Source of the DNA: Burkholderiales bacterium
Lineage (GTDB): Bacteria; Pseudomonadota; Gammaproteobacteria; Burkholderiales; Casimicrobiaceae
NCBI GenBank assembly: GCA_025927765.1
Contig: JAICKU010000042.1
Span: 1-33,653 of the forward strand
Direction: 5' to 3'
Length of the DNA: 33,653 bases
Shown here: in pieces, positions 16,165 to 23,763 of the stretch
Layout: each line of letters opens with the position of its first letter
Numbering within the stretch: position 1 is the first letter of the stretch
The notes under the pieces: generated by a model
Databases searched by the model: none
What the model was told of the DNA's origin: nothing
Seen by the model: the letters and a program-made list of their open reading frames with translations, nothing else
Position numbers and translations under genes: made by a program

Positions 16165-17508
16165 TTGAAATACCAGCAACTCTCCGACTTCCTCGACTAC
16201 GTCCGCGCACGCGATCCCCAGCAACCCGAATTCCTCCAGGCCGTCCACGAGGTCATGTCGAGCCTGTGGCCGTTCATCGCGTCGCATCCACGTTACGCGG
16301 AAGCGGGCCTGCTCGAGCGATTGGTCGAACCGGAGCGCGTGATCCAGTTTCGCATTTGCTGGACCGACGATCACGGCGCGCCGCACACGAACCGCGGCTT
16401 TCGCGTGCAGCACAGCAGCGCGATCGGGCCGTTCAAGGGCGGCATGCGCTTTCACCCGTCGGTGAACCTGTCGATCCTCAAGTTCCTCGGCTTCGAGCAG
16501 ACCTTCAAGAACGCGCTCACCACGCTGCCGATGGGCGGCGGCAAGGGCGGTTCCGATTTCGATCCCAAGGGCAGGAGCCGCGGCGAAGTGATGCGCTTTT
16601 GCCAGGCGCTGATGAGCGAGCTCTATCGTCACCTCGGCCCGGACACCGACGTGCCCGCGGGCGACATCGGCGTCGGCGCGCGCGAAGTGGGCTTCATGGC
16701 GGGCACGTACAAGAAGCTCGCGAACAGCAGCGCGTGCGTGTTCACCGGGAAGGGCCTGTCGTTCGGCGGCAGCCTGATCCGTCCGGAGGCGACGGGCTAC
16801 GGCCTCGTTTATTTCGTCGCCGATATGCTGAAGACGCGCGCGCTGTCGCTCACGGGGTTGCGCGTGTCGGTGTCCGGCTCGGGCAACGTCGCGCAATACG
16901 CGATCGAGAAGGCGATCGAGCACGGCGCGAAGGTGGTCACGGTCTCCGACTCGGGCGGCACATTGATCGACGAAGCAGGCTTCGACGAGGACAAGCTCGC
17001 GGCGCTGATGCACCACAAGAACGAGCGCTACGGCCGCCTCGAGGACTTCGCGCGCGAGCACAAGCTGCCGTTCGAGCGCAATGCGTCGCCGTGGATCGTG
17101 CCCGTCGACGTGGCGTTGCCGTGCGCGACGCAAAACGAACTGACCGCCGGCGACGCGCGTCGCCTCGTGGCGAGCGGCGTGAAGTGTGTCGCGGAAGGGG
17201 CGAACATGCCGTGCACGCTCGAAGCGGTGGAGGTGTTCCGCGGGGCGCGCGTGCTGTACGCGCCGGGCAAGGCGGCGAACGCCGGCGGCGTCGCGACGTC
17301 GGGCCTCGAGATGACGCAGAACGCGCAGCGGCTGCCGTGGGAGCGCGAGGAAGTCGACGAGCGCCTGCGAATGATCATGCACGACATCCACGAGCACTGC
17401 GTGGCATTCGGCGGGCGCGAGAATGGCGACGTCGATTACCTCGACGGCGCGAACATCGCGGGCTTCGTCAAGGTGGCCGACGCGATGATCGCGCAGGGCT
17501 TCTACTGA
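16165..17508 (+). CDS. gdhA: NADP-specific glutamate dehydrogenase
   Basis: 447 residues, the standard length of the hexameric GdhA family that makes glutamate from 2-oxoglutarate and ammonium with NADPH. Substrate-site motifs are PFKGGMRFHP (Lys91) and PMGGGKGGSDFDPKG (catalytic Lys127). PAGDIGVGAREVG carries the catalytic Asp, and SGSGNVAQY is the nucleotide-binding turn. The start is placed at TTG 16165, giving the normal N-terminus MKYQQLSDFL. No better start exists and no clear ribosome-binding site is seen. It begins 25 bases after ccmH on the same strand, so read-through from the ccm operon is possible. Confidence 0.96.
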   Translation: MKYQQLSDFLDYVRARDPQQPEFLQAVHEVMSSLWPFIASHPRYAEAGLLERLVEPERVIQFRICWTDDHGAPHTNRGFRVQHSSAIGPFKGGMRFHPSVNLSILKFLGFEQTFKNALTTLPMGGGKGGSDFDPKGRSRGEVMRFCQALMSELYRHLGPDTDVPAGDIGVGAREVGFMAGTYKKLANSSACVFTGKGLSFGGSLIRPEATGYGLVYFVADMLKTRALSLTGLRVSVSGSGNVAQYAIEKAIEHGAKVVTVSDSGGTLIDEAGFDEDKLAALMHHKNERYGRLEDFAREHKLPFERNASPWIVPVDVALPCATQNELTAGDARRLVASGVKCVAEGANMPCTLEAVEVFRGARVLYAPGKAANAGGVATSGLEMTQNAQRLPWEREEVDERLRMIMHDIHEHCVAFGGRENGDVDYLDGANIAGFVKVADAMIAQGFY

Positions 17509-17510
17509 AG

Positions 17511-17530
17511 AAAAATCGCGGCCCGCGATT
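17511..17530 (-). terminator. Terminator between convergent gdhA and the liv-type operon
   Basis: AATCGCG (17514-17520) pairs with CGCGATT (17524-17530) around a 3-base loop. On the minus strand the stem is followed by TTTTTCTTC, a good signal for ending the ABC-transporter operon. On the plus strand only TTCATT surrounds it, so it is weaker for gdhA. Confidence 0.7.
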
Positions 17531-17551
17531 CATTGGGGTACGCTCGTAACC

Positions 17552-18283
17552 TCAGAAGTCGAGGCCGAGCCACTGGCGCACCTGCTCGTGCAGGTCGCCT
17601 TCGAAATCGCGCTTCGTGCCCGCCGCCGTGATGCGCCCGAGGCTCAGTACGTAGATGCGATCGGACATGGCCACCACGCGGCGTACGTTGTGGTCGACGA
17701 GCAGGATGCCCATGCCGCTTCGCGCGAAGCGCTCGATCCACGTGAACACCTCCTCGGCGAGCATCGGCGACAACCCGATGGAAGGTTCGTCGACCAGGCA
17801 CAACAGCGGCTTCTGCAGCCACGCCTTCGCGAACTCGAGCTGCTTCTGCTGGCCGCCCGACAGGTCGCCGGCCGCGTTGCGCCGCTTGTCCTTCAATGCC
17901 GGAAAGATCTCGAGCACCTCGCGATAGCGCGCGTCCACGTCGGTGAACTTGCGCGCGCGCCCCTGCAGCGGCAGCAGCAGGTTCTCCTCGACGCTGAGGT
18001 ACGGAAAAAGACTCGACTCCTGCGGAATGCAGCAGATGCCGCGGTCGATCAGCCGATGCGTCGCAATGCCGGCAATCGATTCGCCCTGGAACTCGATCGT
18101 GCCCGCTTTCGGGGCCAGCAATCCGCAGATCGTCTTGACGAGCGTCGACTTGCCCGCGCCGTTCAGCCCGATCAGGCCGCTCACCTGCCCTGCGTGCACG
18201 GCGAGCGAGACGTCGCGCAGCACGTCGATGTCCTGCGCGTAGCCGGCGGTCACGTTCTCCATGTCGAGCAACGCGCTAGACAT
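17552..18283 (-). CDS. livF: Branched-chain amino acid/amide-type ABC transporter ATPase (LivF family)
   Basis: 243 residues. Walker A is GLNGAGKST, the signature LSGGQQKQLEFAKAW, Walker B CLVDEP and the H-loop LLVDHN. Length and the closing VRQWLGLDF-type tail fit LivF. It energises uptake through the LivHM permease on the cytoplasmic face. It is the last gene of the operon and overlaps livG by eight bases. The liv name marks the family only; the amidase in the operon argues for an amide or related solute. Confidence 0.92.
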   Translation of the reverse strand: MSSALLDMENVTAGYAQDIDVLRDVSLAVHAGQVSGLIGLNGAGKSTLVKTICGLLAPKAGTIEFQGESIAGIATHRLIDRGICCIPQESSLFPYLSVEENLLLPLQGRARKFTDVDARYREVLEIFPALKDKRRNAAGDLSGGQQKQLEFAKAWLQKPLLCLVDEPSIGLSPMLAEEVFTWIERFARSGMGILLVDHNVRRVVAMSDRIYVLSLGRITAAGTKRDFEGDLHEQVRQWLGLDF

Positions 18284-18998
18284 GGCTTTCGCTGCCGAGG
18301 TACGCCTCGATCACCACCGGATCCTGCAGCACGTCGCGCGTCGCGCCGATCGCGATCAGCCGTCCCGCATTCATGCACGCCGCGCGATCGCATAGCTCGA
18401 CGACGATCGGCATGTCGTGGCTCACGACGAGGAACGTATGGCCCTCTTCGTTGCGTCGCCGGATGAAGCGCGCCATCGTCTCGCGCATGACCGGATGCAC
18501 GGCGGCGAACGGCTCGTCGAGAAGTGCGAGGCGCGGCGGCGCAATGAAGCACATGCCGAACTCGAGCAGCTTGCGCTGGCCGCCGGACAGCTGACCCGCG
18601 TCGAGGTACATCACGGGCGTCAGCGTGAGTTCCTCGAGCAGCACCCGCGCGCGCTCCCGCGCCTCGGCCTCGTCCAGCCCGCGGGCGAGTCCCGCCGTCA
18701 GCAGGTTGTCGAATGCCGAGATGCGCACGAACACGCGCGTCGTCTGGAACATCCGCAACAGGCCGCGACGGGCGAGCGCCACCGGCTTTTTCCCCGTCAC
18801 GTTCTCGTCCGCAAACCAGACGCTCCCTCGATCGGGCACGAGGAAGCCGGACAGCATGTTGAGCGCCGTCGTCTTGCCGGAACCGTTGGGACCGATCAGG
18901 CCGAGGATCTCGCCTTCCTCGACAGCGAGCGCAAGATCGTCGACCGCCGCGACGCCGCCGAAATGCTTGGCGAGGCCTTCGGTGCGAAGCAAAGTCAT
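18276..18998 (-). CDS. livG: ABC transporter ATPase (LivG family)
   Basis: 240 residues. Walker A GPNGSGKTT, Q-loop in RMFQTTRVF, signature LSGGQRKLLEF, Walker B LALLDEP and H-loop VVSHD are all present. The D-loop region reads FAAVHP where LivG proteins usually have an AGLNP-like sequence, an unusual but not inactivating change because the catalytic Glu is kept. It overlaps livM by four bases (ATGA) and livF by eight. It pairs with LivF as a heterodimeric ATPase. Confidence 0.92.
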   Translation of the reverse strand: MTLLRTEGLAKHFGGVAAVDDLALAVEEGEILGLIGPNGSGKTTALNMLSGFLVPDRGSVWFADENVTGKKPVALARRGLLRMFQTTRVFVRISAFDNLLTAGLARGLDEAEARERARVLLEELTLTPVMYLDAGQLSGGQRKLLEFGMCFIAPPRLALLDEPFAAVHPVMRETMARFIRRRNEEGHTFLVVSHDMPIVVELCDRAACMNAGRLIAIGATRDVLQDPVVIEAYLGSESHV

Positions 18999-19963
18999 CG
19001 TGCACCCGCCGCGGCGCGGGGCAGCGCACGTACGCGCCGGCGTGCCACGAGTCCCCAGAGGCCCTCACGGAAGAAGCGCGCGAAGATGATCACGAGTGCG
19101 GAAAACACGATCATCTGCACGTTGCCGAGGCCGCGCATCCATTCCGAGGCGAGGTACACGAGCAGCGCGCCGACGAGCGGGCCGGTGAGCGTGCCGATGC
19201 CGCCGATGACGACCATCGCGATCACGATGCCGGTCTGCAGCAGCAGGCCGAGTTCGGGGCTCACGAGCTGGCTGAACGTGCCGTACAGCGCGCCGGCGAG
19301 CCCGCAGATCGCGCACGACAGCGCGAACGCGAGCGTCTTGTAGCGCACGACATCGATGCCGCGGCTTTCCGCGCCGGTTTCGTCGTCGCGAATCGCGAGC
19401 CAGAAGCGGCCGATTGCGCTGCGCATCACGAAGAAGAGACCGGCGAGCACCACGAGCACGACCGCGACGAACAGGTAGTAGTAGCCGACGCGGCTTTGCA
19501 TCAGCGTCGGCACGTTGAGGCCCTGCGCGCCGCGCGTGAAGTCGTACGAATTCGAGATGACCACGCGCGCGATCTCGGCGAACGAAAGTGTCGTCAGCGC
19601 GAGATAGGGCCCGCGCAGGCGCAGCACGACGCGCCCAAGCAGCCAGCCCACGATGGCAGTGCCGACGATGCCTGCCGGAATGCCGACGGCAAGCGACACG
19701 TGCCAGTGATAATCGAGCAGGCCCGGCACGTAGGCGCCGAGCATCGCGAACGCCGCCGGCGCGAGCGAGAACTGACCCGCGAAGCCGGCGAGCAGGTTCC
19801 AGCCCATCGCGAGCAGCGCGAAATACATGCTCACGATCAGGATGCCGAGCGTGTACGGCGAGGTGACGACGATCGGCGCGGCCGCGAGCACCGCGACGAC
19901 GACGAGCGCTGCGCGGAAATCGACCGCGAGGCGATGGCTCCAGAGGTTGCGCGCGTCACTCAT
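18995..19963 (-). CDS. livM: Branched-chain amino acid-type ABC transporter permease (LivM family)
   Basis: 322 residues and about nine to ten membrane helices. The LivM blocks GWNLLAGFAGQFSLAPAAF near residue 52 and LRGPYLALTTLSFAEIARV near 118 are present. The ATPase-coupling loop near residue 205 reads ESRGIDVVRYKTLAFALS. It ends with an Arg/Ala-rich cytoplasmic tail. It lies six bases after livH and overlaps livG by four bases. Confidence 0.93.
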   Translation of the reverse strand: MSDARNLWSHRLAVDFRAALVVVAVLAAAPIVVTSPYTLGILIVSMYFALLAMGWNLLAGFAGQFSLAPAAFAMLGAYVPGLLDYHWHVSLAVGIPAGIVGTAIVGWLLGRVVLRLRGPYLALTTLSFAEIARVVISNSYDFTRGAQGLNVPTLMQSRVGYYYLFVAVVLVVLAGLFFVMRSAIGRFWLAIRDDETGAESRGIDVVRYKTLAFALSCAICGLAGALYGTFSQLVSPELGLLLQTGIVIAMVVIGGIGTLTGPLVGALLVYLASEWMRGLGNVQMIVFSALVIIFARFFREGLWGLVARRRVRALPRAAAGAR

Positions 19964-19969
19964 CGAGGC

Positions 19970-20860
19970 TCACAGCTCGCGCACCTTCTCGCCGAGCAGC
20001 CCCTGCGGGCGGAAGATCAGCACGAGCATCAGGATCAGGAGCCCGAACGCGTCGCGGTAGTCGTACGACACGTACACGGCGAAGAACGACTCGAGCACGC
20101 CGAGCAGAAGCGACGCGATCATCGCGCCCCACACCGACCCCATGCCGCCGAGCACGACGATCACGTACGACTTGACCGCCGGAAAGCCGCCGACGTCGGG
20201 CGATGGATTGATCACCGGCGCGAGCAGCGCGCCCGAGAGCGCCGCGAGCAGGCCCGAGATCGCGAAGATCAGGCTCGTCGTGCGCGTGGCGTCGATGCCT
20301 GCGAGCGATGCGCCGAGCCGGTTCTGTGCGACCGCCTGGATCTGCCGTCCCCAGAGCGACCGCTTGATGAAGAGCGCGAGCCCGATCAGCAGTGCCGCGG
20401 AAACGCCGGCGGCGATGAGCTTCTGCCCGTTCAACATCACCGGGCCGATCGCGAAGCGCGACGTTTCGACGAGCGCCGGGCCGCGATACGGATACGGACC
20501 GACGACCTTGTCGACGAGGTTGATCAGGAACAGCGACAGGCCGAACGTGACGACGACCGCGTATTCGTCCTTCATGATGCTCCAGCTGCCGTAGCCGGCG
20601 TACAGCGGACGCATGAGCGAGCGCTCGACGAGCCAGCCCACGAGCGCGCCGGCGATCGCCGCGAGGGGCAGCGCGGCCCACGGCGATACGCCGAGCTTCA
20701 GTGCGACGAGCACGTACGTGTACGCACCGATCATGTAGAACTCGCCGTGCGCGAAGTTCACGATCTTCAGCACGCCGAAGATCATCGCGAGGCCGACGGC
20801 CATCAGCGCATAGAAGAGCCCGACGATGAGGCCGTTGACGAAGAGATCGACGACCAGCAC
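19970..20860 (-). CDS. livH: Branched-chain amino acid-type ABC transporter permease (LivH family)
   Basis: 296 residues from GTG 20860. Typical LivH features are GLFYALMAVGLAMIFGVLKI followed by NFAHGEF near residues 13-40, the ATPase-coupling loop in the NRLGASLAGID segment, and a closing FRPQGLLGEKVREL. The start nearly touches the amidase stop (20863-20865), implying translational coupling. The frame stays open upstream across the amidase gene, but that is a shadow. It forms the membrane pore with LivM. Confidence 0.93.
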   Translation of the reverse strand: MLVVDLFVNGLIVGLFYALMAVGLAMIFGVLKIVNFAHGEFYMIGAYTYVLVALKLGVSPWAALPLAAIAGALVGWLVERSLMRPLYAGYGSWSIMKDEYAVVVTFGLSLFLINLVDKVVGPYPYRGPALVETSRFAIGPVMLNGQKLIAAGVSAALLIGLALFIKRSLWGRQIQAVAQNRLGASLAGIDATRTTSLIFAISGLLAALSGALLAPVINPSPDVGGFPAVKSYVIVVLGGMGSVWGAMIASLLLGVLESFFAVYVSYDYRDAFGLLILMLVLIFRPQGLLGEKVREL

Positions 20861-20862
20861 GG

Positions 20863-22344
20863 TCAGCTGCGCACGGCGTCCGTTCGCGAGGGCGCGAGCG
20901 CCTGCAGGCGCTGCGCCGCGGCGAGCACGCGCCAGTCGTCGCCGCGCCGGCCGACGAGCTGCAGCGAGATCGGCACGCCGTCGTGCGATCGCGACCACGG
21001 CAGCGCAATCGCCGGCAATCCCGCGAGGTTGAACGGCAGCGTGAGCTGCGTCATCGCCGTGTGCAGCGGATATGCGCGTCCTTCGATGTCGATGCGCGTT
21101 TGGCCGACGCGTGGCGCGGGCGTTCTCAGCGTCGCGCATAGCAGCAAGTCGGCGTGCTCGAAGGCACGTTCGATCGCGCGCACGAGCACCGTGCGCAGCC
21201 GCTGCGCCTTGACGTACCATGCGCCGGGCAGGAAGAGACCCATTTCGAGGCGTACGCGCACGTCCTCGCCGAGCACGCCGCCATGCTGCGCCAGCCGTTC
21301 GAGATGAACCGCCGTGGCTTCCGGCGAGATCGTGTTGAGTTGGATCGTGGGGGCGAGCTCGATGCCGGTGATGTGGGCGTCGTCGATGGATGCGCCGTCG
21401 TTGGCGAGTTGACGCGCTGCGGTGTCGACTGCGGCCCGCACGTCCGCATCGAGCGGCGCGTCCAAGTAGCCGCGCAGCCGTGCGATGCGCACGTCCTGCA
21501 TGTCGCGCCGCATCCACGGCGGCATGCTGGGCAGATCGAGCATCGCGGCAAACAGTGCCGCGCAATCCTCGACGTCGCGACCCATCGGGCCCACGTGATC
21601 GAGGCTCGGCGCGAGATCGAGCACGCCTTCGCGCGGCAATGCGTCGTAGCTCGGCTTGAAGCCGACGATGCCGCAACACGCGGCGGGAATGCGAATCGAT
21701 CCTGCGGTATCGGTGCCAACCGCAGCGCGCACCACACCGGCTGCGATCGCCGCGGCCGACCCTCCGCTCGAGCCACCGGGAATGCGATCGCGCGCGACCG
21801 GATTGACGACGCGTCCGAAATTCGGGTTGTCGCTCGTAATGCCGTACGCGAGCTCGTGGAGGTTCGTAAGCCCGATCACCGCCGCGCCGTGGCGCCTGAG
21901 CCGCGCCACCACTTCGGCATCTTCCTGCGACGTCATCGCCTCGAACGTGCGGCTGCCCGCGGTGAACGGCGCAGACGTGACCTTCATCAGGTCCTTGACG
22001 GCGATCGGCAGGCGATGAAGAAAGCCCGGCTGCGCAGCCAACGGCGTGTCGGCGAGCCACGTGAACGCATTGAGCCCGTGCGACGATCGCGCCCGTGCAA
22101 GTGCCGTGTCGGCGTCGGCGCCAGCGAGCTTCGACGGCGTGTGCGCCAATGCGTGCGCGGCCGGCGTTGCGACATCGGCTGCGCGCGGCACGTACGGTTG
22201 CGCGTCCGGTGAAGGTGCGGCCCGGAAGGCGTCGAGCTCCGGACGATTGACATCGAGCCGCGCGAGCCAGGCATCGGCCCGCTCCGCGTGCCCGTACGAA
22301 AGCCAGTCGGCATAGCCGACCAGCGCGTCGCGTCGATCAGGCAT
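20863..22344 (-). CDS. Amidase-signature family amidase
   Basis: 493 residues with the Ser-cisSer-Lys triad of the amidase signature family: Lys117 (AVKDLMK), Ser192 (GGSSGGSAAA) and nucleophile Ser216 (GTDTAGSIRIPA). The first 90 residues are a variable N-terminal extension, and no signal peptide is seen, so it acts in the cytoplasm. It hydrolyses a C-N amide bond, releasing ammonia and a carboxylate. It sits between the binding-protein gene and the permease genes, so the transported solute is probably its substrate. It is not GatA: no gatB/gatC is present and the context is transport. Confidence 0.93.
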   Translation of the reverse strand: MPDRRDALVGYADWLSYGHAERADAWLARLDVNRPELDAFRAAPSPDAQPYVPRAADVATPAAHALAHTPSKLAGADADTALARARSSHGLNAFTWLADTPLAAQPGFLHRLPIAVKDLMKVTSAPFTAGSRTFEAMTSQEDAEVVARLRRHGAAVIGLTNLHELAYGITSDNPNFGRVVNPVARDRIPGGSSGGSAAAIAAGVVRAAVGTDTAGSIRIPAACCGIVGFKPSYDALPREGVLDLAPSLDHVGPMGRDVEDCAALFAAMLDLPSMPPWMRRDMQDVRIARLRGYLDAPLDADVRAAVDTAARQLANDGASIDDAHITGIELAPTIQLNTISPEATAVHLERLAQHGGVLGEDVRVRLEMGLFLPGAWYVKAQRLRTVLVRAIERAFEHADLLLCATLRTPAPRVGQTRIDIEGRAYPLHTAMTQLTLPFNLAGLPAIALPWSRSHDGVPISLQLVGRRGDDWRVLAAAQRLQALAPSRTDAVRS

Positions 22345-22362
22345 CGAACGAACGAAGGTGGC

Positions 22363-22386
22363 GCGCGCCCTTGTGCGAGGGCGCGC
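22363..22386 (-). promoter_or_regulatory. Intercistronic hairpin between binding protein and amidase genes
   Basis: A perfect 9-bp stem, GCGCGCCCT (22363-22371) with AGGGCGCGC (22378-22386), lies ten bases after the binding-protein stop. No T run follows on the minus strand. Such stems often protect the upstream message and lower downstream expression, so more binding protein than permease is made. That role is inferred. Confidence 0.55.
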
Positions 22387-22396
22387 TAACGTGAAA

Positions 22397-23602
22397 TTAC
22401 TTCGCGGGCTTCTGCAGCTTCGACACGTCGAGCGGCTGGCCCGGCCCCTGGATCAGGTGCGATTGCGAAATCGGCTGGTTCACCGCAGTGAGCTGGTAAT
22501 TCACGTACGGAATGTCCACCCACTGCTGGTACGTGTAGCCCGGTTCCTGGCTGAACTTGAACGTGCCGCGCGTGCCGGTGAAGTTCATCGTGCGCAGCGC
22601 CGCTTCGATTGCCTTCGGGTCGGTGCTCTTCGCCTGCTTGATCGCGTCGACGATCAGCAGCAGCGAATCGGCCGCCTGGAAGATGAGCCGGTTGGGCTCC
22701 GCCTTCGCGCGCTTCGTATATTCCTCGGCTACCTGCTTGCCGAGCGGGGGGATGTTCATCTTCGGATGGTAGAGCGCGAAGCAGATCATGTCCTTGCCCG
22801 CGTCCTTCACGTTCTGCCAGAAGTCGGGATAGTCGGCGAGCCCGGCGCCGTCGTAGCTCCACGTTTTCGCCGTGGGCGCCACGCCCTGCTCGTAGAGCTG
22901 GTTCATCAGGATGTACGCGGCCGGCGGCAGCATGATGTTGATCACCATGTCCGGCGGATTCGCGCGGAGCGCGAGCACCGCGGGCGTGAAATCCTTGCTC
23001 GCGCGGTCGAGCGTCTCGTAGCGGAACTTGGTTCCCGGCGACTTCTCCTTGATGAACTTGTCGAGGAGCTTCGCCTGACCGATGCCGTAGTCGGTGTTCT
23101 CGGCGAACGCGACGACGTTCTTGAGCTTCATCGCGGCGATCGTCTCCGCCATCGCCATCGACACGCGCGTGTTGTAGTTGCCCGGGTTGAACACTTCCGG
23201 GTAGTGCTTGGTGCGCACGTCGTCCGACCAGCAGTTCGTGTTGACGTACGGCACGCCGTAGCGGTGCGCAACCTCGATTTCCGCGAGGCATACCGAGCTC
23301 TGGTGGCCGCCGGTGATCGCGACGACCTTGTCCTTGGTGATGAGCTTCTCGCTCGCGGCGCGCCCCTTCTCGGGAATGCCCTGGTTGTCCTCGTAGACGA
23401 GCTCGATCGGACGGCCGAGCACGCCGCCCTGCTTGTTCACGATGTCCTTGACGATCTCGAGGCCATCCTTGACCTGCGTGCCCTGCACCACGGAGCCGGG
23501 CGGCGATTGCGCGATGCTGATGCCGACCTTGATCGGCTCGGCCGCGAAGACGACGCCGGCGGCGAACACGGCGACGGACGCAACGAGCGGAATGCGGAAC
23601 AT
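22397..23602 (-). CDS. Periplasmic substrate-binding protein (type 1, LivJ/AmiC-like)
   Basis: 401 residues with a clear signal peptide (hydrophobic residues 5-20, cleavage near VFAAEP). The mature start EPIKVGISIAQSPPG and the DYGIG and LVYEDNQG blocks fit the type 1 periplasmic binding fold used by liv, urea and short-chain amide transporters. It is the first gene of the operon and has an AGGAGGAG ribosome-binding site. Several cysteines and tryptophans occur in the putative ligand face (NTNCWSDD). Substrate is unknown; the neighbouring amidase suggests an amide or amidated acid. Confidence 0.92.
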   Translation of the reverse strand: MFRIPLVASVAVFAAGVVFAAEPIKVGISIAQSPPGSVVQGTQVKDGLEIVKDIVNKQGGVLGRPIELVYEDNQGIPEKGRAASEKLITKDKVVAITGGHQSSVCLAEIEVAHRYGVPYVNTNCWSDDVRTKHYPEVFNPGNYNTRVSMAMAETIAAMKLKNVVAFAENTDYGIGQAKLLDKFIKEKSPGTKFRYETLDRASKDFTPAVLALRANPPDMVINIMLPPAAYILMNQLYEQGVAPTAKTWSYDGAGLADYPDFWQNVKDAGKDMICFALYHPKMNIPPLGKQVAEEYTKRAKAEPNRLIFQAADSLLLIVDAIKQAKSTDPKAIEAALRTMNFTGTRGTFKFSQEPGYTYQQWVDIPYVNYQLTAVNQPISQSHLIQGPGQPLDVSKLQKPAK

Positions 23603-23646
23603 GTCTTCTCCTCCTGTTGTTCTCGTGGGCTGGCCTTGCGACGGCG

Positions 23647-23676
23647 ACTATACCCCTGCTGTGGTTGCGGAACCAA
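23647..23676 (-). promoter_or_regulatory. Candidate promoter of the binding protein-amidase-liv operon
   Basis: On the minus strand TTGGTT (complement 23671-23676) and TATAGT (complement 23647-23652) are 18 bases apart, about 45 bases before the start codon at 23602. The -10 matches 5 of 6 consensus bases and the -35 only 3 of 6. Confidence 0.45.
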
Positions 23677-23694
23677 GCCGCTCCTCGGCCCCAT

Positions 23695-23723
23695 TTGTCG
23701 GCCTCGCGCGCGGCTTGGATAAT
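23695..23723 (+). promoter_or_regulatory. Candidate sigma-70 promoter of the malonyl-CoA decarboxylase gene
   Basis: TTGTCG (23695-23700) and GATAAT (23718-23723) have the ideal 17-base spacing and lie 41 bases before the ATG at 23764. They match 4 of 6 and 5 of 6 consensus bases. The promoter is back-to-back with that of the amidase operon, allowing shared control. Confidence 0.5.
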
Positions 23724-23763
23724 CGGGACGATCGAACGCGTGCATCGCACGAACCCTGGGACG

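Noticed and set aside
20863-22344. Reading the amidase as GatA of the Asp/Glu-tRNA amidotransferase
   Set aside because: The amidase triad is shared by both, but gatB and gatC are absent and the gene lies inside an ABC transporter operon.
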